The notes under the pieces are model-generated. The model saw only the letters and a program-made list of their open reading frames with translations, searched no databases and had not been told where the DNA came from. Shown here piece after piece: positions 1 to 7,765 of a stretch of DNA of 64,000 bases; the stretch's first letter is position 1; the number at the start of each line of letters is the position of its first letter. Both the position numbers and the translations under genes were made by a program. Origin of the DNA: Betaproteobacteria bacterium UBA5216 (GTDB lineage: Bacteria > Pseudomonadota > Gammaproteobacteria > Burkholderiales > SG8-41); assembly GCA_002412495.1 (NCBI GenBank), contig DHVE01000031.1, positions 62,001 through 126,000 on the forward strand, in the 5' to 3' direction.

Positions 1-604
1 CATAGGCGATGTAGCCGACGCCCAGTTCCTTGCACGCGGGAATAATGTCTTTCTCGGATTCGCGAAACCACAGCGAGTACTCGGTCTGCAGCGCGGTCAA
101 CGGATGCTCGGCGTGCGCACGGCGCAGTGTTTTCGCGGAGGCTTCGCAAATACCGATAAAGCGCACCTTGCCGCGCGATATTAATTCACTCATCGCACCC
201 ACGGTATCCTCGATGGGCACGCTCGGATCCACGCGATGCAGAAAATATATATCGATGACGTCGAGCCCCATGCGCTGCAAACTCTCGTCGCAGCACTTGT
301 GCACGTAATCAGGACGGCCATTGGTCGCCTTTTTGCCGTCGGGCAGATCGATGTTGCCGAACTTGGTGGCGATCATCACTTCGTTGCGGCGGCCTTTCAG
401 CGCGCGCGACAGCAACACCTCGTGCCGCGTCCCCCAATAAGCGTCGGAACTGTCAAAAAAATTCACGCCCAGATCCAGCGCGCGATGGATGGACGCGTTG
501 AAATCGTCTACTTGCGGTGTGTCAAATTTAATGGCCGCCGCGCCACGCCCCATGCTGATGGCGGAAACCTGCGGGCCATTTCTACCCAACCGTCTGTATT
601 TCAT
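1..604 (-). CDS. Aldo/keto reductase (3' end cut by window edge)
   Basis: The N-terminal 201 residues of an NADPH-dependent aldo/keto reductase are visible; the C-terminal part lies beyond base 1. The protein opens MKYRRLGRNGPQVSAISMG, typical of the family. The catalytic tetrad can be placed: Asp51 and Tyr56 in FFDSSDAYWG, Lys81 in ATKFG and His123 in YFLHRVD. The usual motif is DTAxxYG, so DSSDAYWG is a slight variant as in YakC-like members. The ATG at 602-604 is chosen because homologues begin at this motif. It lies downstream of the RidA-like gene on the same strand, across a 33-bp AT-rich gap. The substrate is unknown; the catabolic setting suggests an aldehyde or ketone intermediate. 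Confidence 0.9.
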   Translation of the reverse strand, partial: MKYRRLGRNGPQVSAISMGRGAAAIKFDTPQVDDFNASIHRALDLGVNFFDSSDAYWGTRHEVLLSRALKGRRNEVMIATKFGNIDLPDGKKATNGRPDYVHKCCDESLQRMGLDVIDIYFLHRVDPSVPIEDTVGAMSELISRGKVRFIGICEASAKTLRRAHAEHPLTALQTEYSLWFRESEKDIIPACKELGVGYIAY

Positions 605-637
605 AACCTGAGCTTCGTAAGTATTTGTTTTGAAACA
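605..637. repeat. AT-rich dispersed element, copy a
   Basis: The 33-bp gap between two same-strand genes is almost wholly AT-rich and contains TAAGTATTTGTTTTGAAA at 618-634. It shares the TAAGTATTTGTTTT core with the copy near 10690 on the opposite strand and is related to the copies at 14180, 20848, 23077, 25459, 28495 and 40684. No promoter or terminator hairpin is evident. Confidence 0.6.
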
Positions 638-1033
638 TTAAATAACCGCAACACCCTGAATTTCCAACAACATTCCGGGCCGCGCAAAATGGGCAATCGT
701 GAGCAATGCGCTGGCGGGATATTTTCCATCTTTGAAAAATTCATTGCGGATTTTTACAAACCCATCGCCGTGGCGCGGATCGTTGATGAACACCGTCATC
801 GTCACGAGGTTGGCCAGCGAGCCGCCCGCGCGATGCAGGGTTTTATCGATCAAGGTGAAAATCGTTCGCGCTTGCCCCTCGAAGTCACCCGAAATATCCT
901 TGCCATTTTCATCCACCGTCGCGGTCTGCCCGGCGAGCCATACGGTCTTGCCGCCGTGCGTGATCACCGCGGGCGAAAACGCGCGGCTTTTCTGGAACGC
1001 GGTGCCTTCGAGATGTTCGATATGCGCGGTCAT
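638..1033 (-). CDS. RidA/YjgF-family protein lacking the canonical arginine
   Basis: A 131-residue protein of the RidA (YjgF/YER057c/UK114) fold, with the expected length and the C-terminal EIQGVAVI strand. Archetypal RidA deaminates reactive enamine/imine intermediates and needs an arginine in the PARS motif. Here the matching segment reads YPASALLTI, so serine stands where arginine should be, as in the Rid subfamilies not credited with imine deamination. The ATG at 1033 is preferred over the in-frame TTG three bases upstream because an AGGA sits six bases before it. The 8-bp gap from the upstream dehydrogenase gene indicates an operon. A role in the adjoining catabolic pathway is inferred from position only. 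Confidence 0.85.
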   Translation of the reverse strand: MTAHIEHLEGTAFQKSRAFSPAVITHGGKTVWLAGQTATVDENGKDISGDFEGQARTIFTLIDKTLHRAGGSLANLVTMTVFINDPRHGDGFVKIRNEFFKDGKYPASALLTIAHFARPGMLLEIQGVAVI

Positions 1034-1041
1034 CAAGAATC

Positions 1042-1974
1042 CTACAGCCCGTCACCCACATCAACATTCTCGGACTTCAATTCAACACCGGCCGCCTTGG
1101 CCTGCAACAACAGCAACTGCGAAAAATCCTGGTCGTAACCGTGGCCAATCAGCGTTTGCACCTGATCGCGCGCGGCGGACGTGGTGGGCATCGGCACGCC
1201 GTAGGTGCGCCCCGACGACAACCCGAGGTCGATGTCCTTGAGTAACAACTGCGGCGTGAACGTTACGTGAAAATCGAGATTCGACAGCGCCGGCGTTTTG
1301 TAGGCGGTGAACATCGAACCCATCACGCTCTTGTTCAGAAAATCGAGGAACGCGTGGCGCGGCATGCCGGCTTTCTCCGCCAGCACGGTGATCTCGCAGA
1401 GATTCTGTATCACCACGCCAAGCATCACGTTGTGACAAATCTTCGCGATGCGCGACAGCTCGCCCTCGCCCACATACGACGAGCCGCGGCCCACCGCATC
1501 GAGATAAGGCGCCACCGCATCAAACGCGTCTTTCGGACCCGATGCCACCACGGTCAACTTGCCGGCCTTGATCACCTTGGCGTTGCCCGACACGGGTGCC
1601 GCGAGCATCTTGATATTTTTCTCGGCGAGTTTCTGGCGGATATCGGCGGATTCTTCCAGCGAAATCGAGGTGCTGTCCACCACGATTTTCGGCGCGCCGC
1701 CACTTGCACCCTTTGACATCACGCCGTTAGGTCCGAACAGCACTTCCTTGACATCCTTGCCGGTCGAGACCATGGTAAACACGATGTCGCAACCGGCAAG
1801 ATCGGTGAGGTTGTCCACCACCTTCGCGCCGGATTTCGCCAGCGGCTCGGCCTTGGATCTTGTGCGGTTCCACACCGAAATATCGCAGCCCGCCTTGGCG
1901 AGCCGTTCCGCCATGGCGTAGCCCATGCGCCCGATGCCGATCCAGCCGAGTTTGTGTTGTTTGAGATTTGCCAT
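1042..1974 (-). CDS. 3-hydroxyisobutyrate dehydrogenase-family NAD(P)-dependent oxidoreductase
   Basis: A 310-residue beta-hydroxyacid dehydrogenase. The N-terminal Rossmann motif GWIGIGRMGYAMAERL (residues 10-25) binds NAD(P). The substrate loop APVSGN lies at 126-131 and the catalytic lysine is Lys178 in AKICHNVM, matching the family KxxN pattern. Members oxidise 3-hydroxyisobutyrate, tartronate semialdehyde, 6-hydroxynicotinate-type or similar hydroxyacids, and sequence alone does not separate these. It heads a same-strand run with the RidA-like and aldo/keto reductase genes and is divergent from the Bug receptor at 2084. The ATG at 1974 has only a weak Shine-Dalgarno sequence. Confidence 0.88.
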   Translation of the reverse strand: MANLKQHKLGWIGIGRMGYAMAERLAKAGCDISVWNRTRSKAEPLAKSGAKVVDNLTDLAGCDIVFTMVSTGKDVKEVLFGPNGVMSKGASGGAPKIVVDSTSISLEESADIRQKLAEKNIKMLAAPVSGNAKVIKAGKLTVVASGPKDAFDAVAPYLDAVGRGSSYVGEGELSRIAKICHNVMLGVVIQNLCEITVLAEKAGMPRHAFLDFLNKSVMGSMFTAYKTPALSNLDFHVTFTPQLLLKDIDLGLSSGRTYGVPMPTTSAARDQVQTLIGHGYDQDFSQLLLLQAKAAGVELKSENVDVGDGL

Positions 1975-2037
1975 GAATGTGTTCCGATTTCAGGGGTAAG
2001 AATGCACAAGCCGCGCGGCGCTGGCGGCATGCAACGC

Positions 2038-2043
2038 TATAAT
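2038..2043 (+). promoter_or_regulatory. Candidate -10 element for the Bug receptor gene
   Basis: A perfect TATAAT lies 40 bases upstream of the ATG at 2084 in the divergent gap 1975-2083. No good -35 hexamer is present 16-18 bases further upstream, so any promoter here would be weak or activator-dependent. The gene itself has a GGAAGG sequence shortly before its start. Confidence 0.35.
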
Positions 2044-2083
2044 TGAACTCTGCGTTTTTTGCGAGGCTGGAAGGATACCCTAG

Positions 2084-3055
2084 ATGCGTGTTTTTTGGGC
2101 ATTTTCGATAGTCGTTTTGACGTGGATTACGGGAATGTCGGCGCTTGCCGTGGCGCAGGAATATCCCTCGAAACCAATACGCTTTATCGTGCCCTACGCA
2201 CCGGGCGGCGGGCTGGACGTGGTCGGCCGCCCCATCTCCCAAAAACTATTCGAGCAGTGGGGTCAACCCGCGCTGATCGAAAATCGCCCCGGCGCGGGCA
2301 CCACGCTCGGCACGGCCACGGTGGCCAAGGCGCCGCCGGACGGCTACACCTTGCTGCTCACCCTGAGTGCCCTCACCAGCGGCCCGGGCCTGTATCCCAA
2401 GCTGCCGTACGACCCGGCCCGTGATTTTGCGCCGGTGATCTGGATTGCCACCACTTCATATGTGCTGTCGGTGCATCCCTCGGTGCCGGTTAAATCCGTA
2501 CGCGAATTGATCGCGCTGGCCAAGGCCAAACCGGGCCAGCTCAATTACGCGTCGTCGGGGCAAGGCAGCGATCCGCATCTCACGGCTGAATTGTTCAAAC
2601 TGATGACCGGCACGCACATGACGCATATACCCTACAGCGGCGGCAACCCTGCCGCGATGGCGGTTATCGGCGGGCAAGTCGATCTGTCGTTCATGCCCAC
2701 GGTCTCCGGCACGCCCTATATTAAAGCGGGCAAGATTCGCGGTCTTGCCATCAGCACGCCGCAGCGCTCGCCTGTATTTCCCGAACTGCCGACCATCGCC
2801 GAATCCGGCGTGCCGGGTTACGCCGCGGAAGCCTGGTCGGGCATCCTCGCGCCAGCACAAACGCCGCGCGAGATCATCACGCGCATCAACAGCGCGGTGG
2901 CAAAAATAGTACACACGCCGGAAATCACGGCCTATTTGCTGGCGCGGCAAACCGTGCCCAAGGGCAGCAGCATCGAGGAGTTCACAGCGCGGCTGCACAG
3001 TGATATTGAAAAGAAAACGCAATTGATCCGCCGCGCAAATATCCGAGTCGAGTAG
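2084..3055 (+). CDS. Bug/TctC-family tripartite tricarboxylate transporter receptor
   Basis: A 323-residue periplasmic solute-binding protein. Residues 1-25 form a Sec signal peptide ending ALAVAQ. The mature start EYPSKPIRFIVPYAPGGG is the family hallmark, followed by VIENRPGAG-like and APPDGYTLL segments. Family members bind carboxylates such as citrate, glutarate or aromatic acids and deliver them to a TctA/TctB membrane pair. No tctA or tctB is present, which is usual for the large Bug families of Burkholderiales. The gene stands alone on the plus strand, followed after 45 bp by an SMP-30 gene that may be cotranscribed. The ligand cannot be predicted. Confidence 0.9.
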   Translation: MRVFWAFSIVVLTWITGMSALAVAQEYPSKPIRFIVPYAPGGGLDVVGRPISQKLFEQWGQPALIENRPGAGTTLGTATVAKAPPDGYTLLLTLSALTSGPGLYPKLPYDPARDFAPVIWIATTSYVLSVHPSVPVKSVRELIALAKAKPGQLNYASSGQGSDPHLTAELFKLMTGTHMTHIPYSGGNPAAMAVIGGQVDLSFMPTVSGTPYIKAGKIRGLAISTPQRSPVFPELPTIAESGVPGYAAEAWSGILAPAQTPREIITRINSAVAKIVHTPEITAYLLARQTVPKGSSIEEFTARLHSDIEKKTQLIRRANIRVE

Positions 3056-3100
3056 CATCACCGCAACGCTTCACAAACCAACAAGGGAGCAAAATCCATC

Positions 3101-4012
3101 ATGTCCGACATCACCATTCTGGCATCAGGGCTGGGCTTTCCGGAAGGCCCCGTCGTCTGCGCCGATGGCTCCATCGTCGTGGTCGAGTTGCGCAATCAGC
3201 GCATCTCGCGCGTGTCACCCGACGGCAAGGTGAGCCTGTTTTCCAACGCCGGTGGCGGGCCGAACGGGCTGGCCATCGGGCCAGACGGATTTTTTTATCA
3301 CACCAACAACGGCGGCAATCGCTATATCGACGGCCACCCGCTGGGCATGGGACCGCATCCGGATTATAAATTCGGCTATATCCAGCGCATCGATCCGAAA
3401 ACCGGCGAGGCCAAGCTGCTCTATAAAGAGGCCAATGGCCGCACGCTCTCCGCGCCCAACGATCTGGTGTTCGACGCGCAGGGCGGTTTTTATTTCACCG
3501 ATCTGGGCAAACGCATGCCCACGCACAAGGTGCTGGGCGGCCTGTACTATGCGCTGCCCGACGGTTCGAAAGTTGTTGAAGTGGCCTTCCCGATTTTGAG
3601 CCCCAACGGCTGCGGCCTGTCGCCGGATGGCAAAACGGTTTACGTCGCTGAAACCGACACCGCGCGCCTTTGGGCATTCGACATCGTAAGCCCCGGAAAA
3701 ATCAAGGCCGCGCCGCAGTATTCGCCGCACAGCGGGCGCATCATCGGCGGCCTCGGCGGCAAAGCAAAATTTGACAGCCTGAAAGTGCTGGCGAATGGCA
3801 ACATCGTGGTGGCCACCTTGATGGAAGGCTGCCTCACCGAATTTAATCCGGCGGGCGAAGTGGTGCGCTCCGTAAAAATGCCGGATAGCCACGTGACCAA
3901 CCTCTGTTTCGGCGGCGCGGATATGCGCACCGCTTACATCACGCTCTCCAGCACCGGCCAACTCGGCGTGATGCAATGGCCCACGCCGGGGCTGAAACTG
4001 AACTACAACTGA
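3101..4012 (+). CDS. SMP-30/gluconolactonase/LRE-family protein
   Basis: A 303-residue six-bladed beta-propeller of the SMP-30/gluconolactonase family. Family segments include GLGFPEGPVV near residue 11, APNDLVFDAQGGFYFTDLG around 119-137 and SPNGCGLSPDGKTVYVAET around 167-185. These hold the metal-binding Glu, Asn and Asp residues expected of a divalent-cation lactonase. There is no signal peptide, so it should be cytoplasmic. AAGGGAGC lies ten bases before the ATG. Position after a Bug receptor suggests opening of a lactone made from an imported acid or sugar, but the substrate is unknown. It converges on the SDR gene at 4118. Confidence 0.87.
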   Translation: MSDITILASGLGFPEGPVVCADGSIVVVELRNQRISRVSPDGKVSLFSNAGGGPNGLAIGPDGFFYHTNNGGNRYIDGHPLGMGPHPDYKFGYIQRIDPKTGEAKLLYKEANGRTLSAPNDLVFDAQGGFYFTDLGKRMPTHKVLGGLYYALPDGSKVVEVAFPILSPNGCGLSPDGKTVYVAETDTARLWAFDIVSPGKIKAAPQYSPHSGRIIGGLGGKAKFDSLKVLANGNIVVATLMEGCLTEFNPAGEVVRSVKMPDSHVTNLCFGGADMRTAYITLSSTGQLGVMQWPTPGLKLNYN

Positions 4013-4033
4013 CAGTTGAGTGTGAGGGGTGAA

Positions 4034-4100
4034 GCGTTAGGATTAACCCCGCGCATCGCGAATGGACATGACAAGCTACCGTCCCACGCACGTCTAACGC
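4034..4100. repeat. Intergenic inverted repeat between convergent genes
   Basis: GCGTTAG at 4034-4040 is complementary to CTAACGC at 4094-4100, in the gap between two convergent genes. The same gap carries GTGAGGGGTGAAGCG just upstream, a relative of the GTGAGGCG repeats seen elsewhere. It could act as a bidirectional transcript end, but no T-tract follows. Confidence 0.4.
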
Positions 4101-4117
4101 CCAACGCCACACACAGA

Positions 4118-4882
4118 CTAGAACATCCACTGCCCGCCATTCACATGCAGCGTCTGGCCGGTGATGTAACTCGCGCCCGGCCCGCACAAAAACCGCACCG
4201 TCGCGGCAATTTCTTCGGATTCACCCCAGCGCTCCAGCGGCACGATGCCCTTGGCGTCGCGGCGCGCCGAGCGATGCGACGGGCGCGTGGTGTTGATCGA
4301 CCCTGGCGACACACAATTCGCGCGAATGCCGAGCGCCCCGACTTCGCGCGCGAGCGCCCGGATCATGCCTGTCAGTCCGCTCTTGGCAGCGGAGCTATGC
4401 ACCTTGCCGATGGCGCCGGTGAGCACGCTACTACCAGTTAGCGCAATGATATTACCCCCGCCCGCCGCGATCATCGACGGCAGACACGCCTTGATGCAAT
4501 GAAACGACCCATCCAGCGAAATCGACAGCGGCACCTTCCATTCATCGAAACTCATATCCACAAAACGCGTCTCGCGGCGCACCGATGCGTTCAATACCAG
4601 AATATCGATGCAGCCAAAACGCGCGGTCACGCCATCGGTCATCTGCTTGACTTGCGCCGGATCGGCCACATCGGCCAGGTAACACTCCGCCTGCCCGCCC
4701 GCCGCGCGGATTTCCTGCACCACGGATTCAGCGGCCTCGCGCGAGGCGCGCGTGTTGACAGCCACCAACGCACCCGCACGCGCCAGTTCCAGTGCGGTGG
4801 CGCGGCCAATGTTGACGCCGGCGCCAGTGACGAGGGCGACTTTGCCGGCGAGTTCTTGCCCAGATTGACTTGAAGTGGTCAA
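4118..4882 (-). CDS. Short-chain dehydrogenase/reductase with altered YxxxK
   Basis: A 254-residue SDR with the cofactor motif TGAGVNIGRA (residues 19-28) and the C-terminal ITGQTLHVNGGQWMF typical of FabG-like members. The classical active site is YxxxK. Here the segment reads VHSSAAKSGL, keeping Lys167 but with Ser163 in place of the catalytic tyrosine. An upstream serine pair (TGSS) is present. The NNAG motif is also altered, to LNAS. The protein may be catalytically atypical or use another proton donor. It belongs to the minus-strand run with the MBL-fold hydrolase, which ends 13 bp upstream of this start. Confidence 0.87.
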   Translation of the reverse strand: MTTSSQSGQELAGKVALVTGAGVNIGRATALELARAGALVAVNTRASREAAESVVQEIRAAGGQAECYLADVADPAQVKQMTDGVTARFGCIDILVLNASVRRETRFVDMSFDEWKVPLSISLDGSFHCIKACLPSMIAAGGGNIIALTGSSVLTGAIGKVHSSAAKSGLTGMIRALAREVGALGIRANCVSPGSINTTRPSHRSARRDAKGIVPLERWGESEEIAATVRFLCGPGASYITGQTLHVNGGQWMF

Positions 4883-4895
4883 AAGTTATTCCTTA

Positions 4896-5759
4896 TCACG
4901 CCGCCAAGAACTTGAATTCAAACGACTCGTTCCGCTTCGCAATATGCCCCGCCGTCGTCCCCGGAAAATGCGTGGGAATCACCAGCGTGTCCGTATTCAC
5001 ATGCTCGCGAAAAAACTTCCAGCGCGTCGCGGCGGATTCCTTTACGTCGTAACAAAAACACGAACTCCAGTCCGGCTGCAACACCTGCGCGCAGTGGTGC
5101 ATCATATCGCCGGTGAAGAGCGCGCGTTCGCCGCATGATCTGAGATCGACGCACACGTGCCCCGGCGAATGGCCGGGGGTGGGTACCAGTGACAGTTCGT
5201 CCGACAACACGAAGGCATCATCCACCAGCAGCGCCTGCCCCGCATCGACGATGGGCTGCACGCAGTCTTCGTGTATCGCCGCGAAGCCCGGATCGGTTTC
5301 CTGCTTCCAATGCTCATACTCCTTGCGACTGAATACGTACTTCGCATTGGGGAAGGTCGGCACCAGACGCCCATCGCGCAGGCGCGTGTTCCAGCCGACA
5401 TGATCGACGTGCAAATGCGTGCAGAACACGTAATCGATGTCCTCGAACTTCAGACCGTGTTGCGCAAAGCCGTCGAGCCAGGGTTTCTTGTCAAACAGCA
5501 GCGCCGGCGGACGCCGCTGATGTTCGCCCACGCAGGTATCGATTAACGCGGTGCAACGCGGCGTGCGAACAACAAACGTTTGATACGTAATACACAGCAA
5601 ATCCTTGACGCGGTCGTACGCGAAGTCCGGCACCTGGGACATCACTTCGACAAGTTTCTCCGGCGTGGCGCTGGGGAACATGATATTGGGTGCACGCCAC
5701 GGCCCTTCGCGCTCGATAATGCTGGAGATGCGAACGTCACCAATCTTGACGGGTTTCAT
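4896..5759 (-). CDS. MBL-fold metallo-hydrolase
   Basis: A 287-residue metallo-beta-lactamase-fold hydrolase. The zinc-binding HxHxDH motif is complete: His115, His117, Asp119 and His120 in CTHLHVDHVGW. His197 and His201 lie in TPGHSPGHV and bridging Asp218 in FTGDMMHH. There is no signal peptide. Relatives include N-acyl-homoserine lactonases and aryl- or lactone hydrolases, and the motif set does not distinguish them. It is read with the downstream SDR gene and the upstream LLM and TauD genes, so a catabolic ester or lactone substrate is more likely than a beta-lactam. Confidence 0.88.
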   Translation of the reverse strand: MKPVKIGDVRISSIIEREGPWRAPNIMFPSATPEKLVEVMSQVPDFAYDRVKDLLCITYQTFVVRTPRCTALIDTCVGEHQRRPPALLFDKKPWLDGFAQHGLKFEDIDYVFCTHLHVDHVGWNTRLRDGRLVPTFPNAKYVFSRKEYEHWKQETDPGFAAIHEDCVQPIVDAGQALLVDDAFVLSDELSLVPTPGHSPGHVCVDLRSCGERALFTGDMMHHCAQVLQPDWSSCFCYDVKESAATRWKFFREHVNTDTLVIPTHFPGTTAGHIAKRNESFEFKFLAA

Positions 5760-5793
5760 CGACGGGTTTTCCTCAATATGAAAATGACAGCAC

Positions 5794-6732
5794 CTAGGCC
5801 GTCAATTGCTCGCGTATTTTTGCGAAGATCTCCAGTTGCCGCTGATGGTCGCCCGCGATGCGCAGCACGATCGAACGTGCGCCTGCCTCCACAAAACCGT
5901 TGAGCCACGCCGCTGCCGCGCCGGCTGGCCCCGCGAAACAGGCTTGATGTTTTTTCATGACATCGGGACGCCTGCCGTAATAACCCGCGAGGAAGTTATT
6001 CATGCGCTCGTCCGCCGTGGCCGCGTTTTCGTCCACCGTGAGCGTGAGATACACCGCCGGCTCGACGGCATCCGGCTTGCGTCCTGCCTCGCGCGCAAAG
6101 CCTTGCACCTGCCGCCACTGCTCGGCCCACACCTTGGCGTCGGGTCCGTTCGGAAACCAGCCGTCGAAATGTTTTCCAGTACGCTCCAGCGCAGCCGGCA
6201 CGGAACCGGCACACCAAAACGGCGGCCCGCCCGGCTGATGCGGTGTGGGCCCCAACACGCCCTTCTCGATGTGCCAGCGCCCGTCCCAATCCACCGGCTT
6301 GCCGCTCCACAACGCCTTGCACAGCCGCATGCCTTCCATCAGCGTGCCGACGCGCTTTTCAAACGGCACGCCAACCGCACGAAACTCGGCGCGGATATTC
6401 GGCACATCGGTGGCAATGCCCACGCCGAGAATAACGCGGCCCGCGCTCACCTGGTCGAGCGTTGCGACCTGATGCGCCAGCAGCACCGGGTTACGTAGCG
6501 CGGGTAACAGCACCGCCGTGCCGAGCTTGACGCGTTTGGTGCGCCCCGCCACGCCAGCCAGCAGCGTGATCGGTTCGTGACGCGGACGCGCGAGTACGGA
6601 GTCCCCCACCCACACCGAATCGTAGCCGAGTTGTTCGGCCTGCTCGGCCAGGCTCAGCAGCGGCGCGGCCTCGGGACGGCCCTCCATCACGGATTCGCGG
6701 GTGGGTAACAGATAACCGATGCGTACGGTCAT
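5794..6732 (-). CDS. LLM-class flavin-dependent oxidoreductase
   Basis: A 312-residue luciferase-like monooxygenase-fold protein. The N-terminal strand MTVRIGYLLPTRES and segments EQLGYDSVWVGDS and GRVILGVGIATDVPN match the bacterial-luciferase/F420-FMN family TIM barrel. Members use reduced FMN or F420 to oxidise alkanesulfonates, aldehydes or other small molecules. No flavin reductase is present nearby. The gene lies 34 bp upstream of the MBL-fold gene and 35 bp downstream of the TauD-type gene. Both desulfonation and other oxygenase roles fit a TauD neighbour, but the substrate is not determined. Confidence 0.88.
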   Translation of the reverse strand: MTVRIGYLLPTRESVMEGRPEAAPLLSLAEQAEQLGYDSVWVGDSVLARPRHEPITLLAGVAGRTKRVKLGTAVLLPALRNPVLLAHQVATLDQVSAGRVILGVGIATDVPNIRAEFRAVGVPFEKRVGTLMEGMRLCKALWSGKPVDWDGRWHIEKGVLGPTPHQPGGPPFWCAGSVPAALERTGKHFDGWFPNGPDAKVWAEQWRQVQGFAREAGRKPDAVEPAVYLTLTVDENAATADERMNNFLAGYYGRRPDVMKKHQACFAGPAGAAAAWLNGFVEAGARSIVLRIAGDHQRQLEIFAKIREQLTA

Positions 6733-6767
6733 GGTTTCATCCTTTTTTAAAAATTAAACAAGCCAAT

Positions 6768-7661
6768 TCACGACATCATAACCGGCGCGCCACCCTTGAT
6801 GACGACGCGGTGCAGATAACGCCGCGCCGCCGGATCAAACGGTTCGCGATGATGCATCACGCAGCGGTTGTCCCACATCAGCAGATCGCCCGGCAACCAC
6901 GCGTGGCGCCAGGCGAGTTTCGCTTGCGTGGCGTGCGCCCACAGTTCATCGAGCAACGCGTCGGACGCGGCATCATCGAGTTCCACCACGCGCGCCCGCG
7001 CACGACGCCCCAAATACAGGCAATCGCGTCCCGTTTCCGGGTGCGTACGCACCAGCGGATGCACCGAGCCGGGCGCGAAACGCAAATCGACATCGCTGTC
7101 TTTCGCGAACTGCTTGCGCACATAACCGGCGGCATCAATGGTGGCATCATGCTTGAGGTACAGCGCGCGCACGCGCGCCTTCAAGGCCGGCGCGAGGGTG
7201 CCGTAGGCGTCATACATATTCAGAAACCCGGTGCGCCCGCCGCTGGACGGCACTTCGAGTGCGTGCAGCAGGGTTTGATGGGGCGGCGCGGCGAAGCTCG
7301 ACATGTCAGTATGCCACACCAGTTCCCCGTCGCCCAGCCCGCCCAGCGCGACACCCTTTTCGACAATATTGGACACCACGGTCACTTCGGGATGCGCGTC
7401 GTCATGCCCGCCCTGTGCGGCCTTGCCTTCATTGGCCAGCGGACTCGGCAACGGGTTGGACAATTGCAACTCGCCAAAGCGTTTGCCGAACGCGCTGAGC
7501 TCGGCATCGCTGAGCGTTTGCGCGCGTATCAACACCACCAGGTGATCGAGCGATGCTTGCCGGATGCGCGCTATCGTTTCTTCGCCCACATAACGCACAT
7601 CGCCGCACCGAACCTCGGCGCCGAGCGCGGCCTGCATCGGAATGACTTCAATGGCGCTCAT
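6768..7661 (-). CDS. TauD/TfdA-family 2-oxoglutarate-dependent dioxygenase
   Basis: A 297-residue Fe(II)/2-oxoglutarate dioxygenase. The iron triad is visible: His117 and Asp119 in VWHTDMSSF, and the distal His270 in WDNRCVMHHREPF. Arg281 or Arg285 after it would bind the 2-oxoglutarate carboxylate. The family hydroxylates taurine, 2,4-D, sulfonates, sulfates or phenoxy acids. It is the first gene of the minus-strand group running through the LLM, MBL and SDR genes. A REP-like palindrome lies just upstream. Confidence 0.92.
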   Translation of the reverse strand: MSAIEVIPMQAALGAEVRCGDVRYVGEETIARIRQASLDHLVVLIRAQTLSDAELSAFGKRFGELQLSNPLPSPLANEGKAAQGGHDDAHPEVTVVSNIVEKGVALGGLGDGELVWHTDMSSFAAPPHQTLLHALEVPSSGGRTGFLNMYDAYGTLAPALKARVRALYLKHDATIDAAGYVRKQFAKDSDVDLRFAPGSVHPLVRTHPETGRDCLYLGRRARARVVELDDAASDALLDELWAHATQAKLAWRHAWLPGDLLMWDNRCVMHHREPFDPAARRYLHRVVIKGGAPVMMS

Positions 7662-7710
7662 GCAATGGCGGGACCGTGTGATTACTCGTTTCCATTCGCA
7701 ATATCGCCTC

Positions 7711-7744
7711 GTGGGTTACGCGCGATAAGGCCGGGCTAACCCAC
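7711..7744. repeat. REP-like palindrome
   Basis: GTGGGTTA at 7711-7718 pairs perfectly with TAACCCAC at 7737-7744, enclosing an 18-base GC-rich loop, in the 104-bp gap between the E2 stop and the TauD start. Similar GTGGGTTA...TAACCCAC palindromes are common intergenic repeats in bacteria. It may end the E2 transcript or be a mobile REP-type unit. Confidence 0.5.
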
Positions 7745-7765
7745 CCTGCAAATTCCATTACGTGC

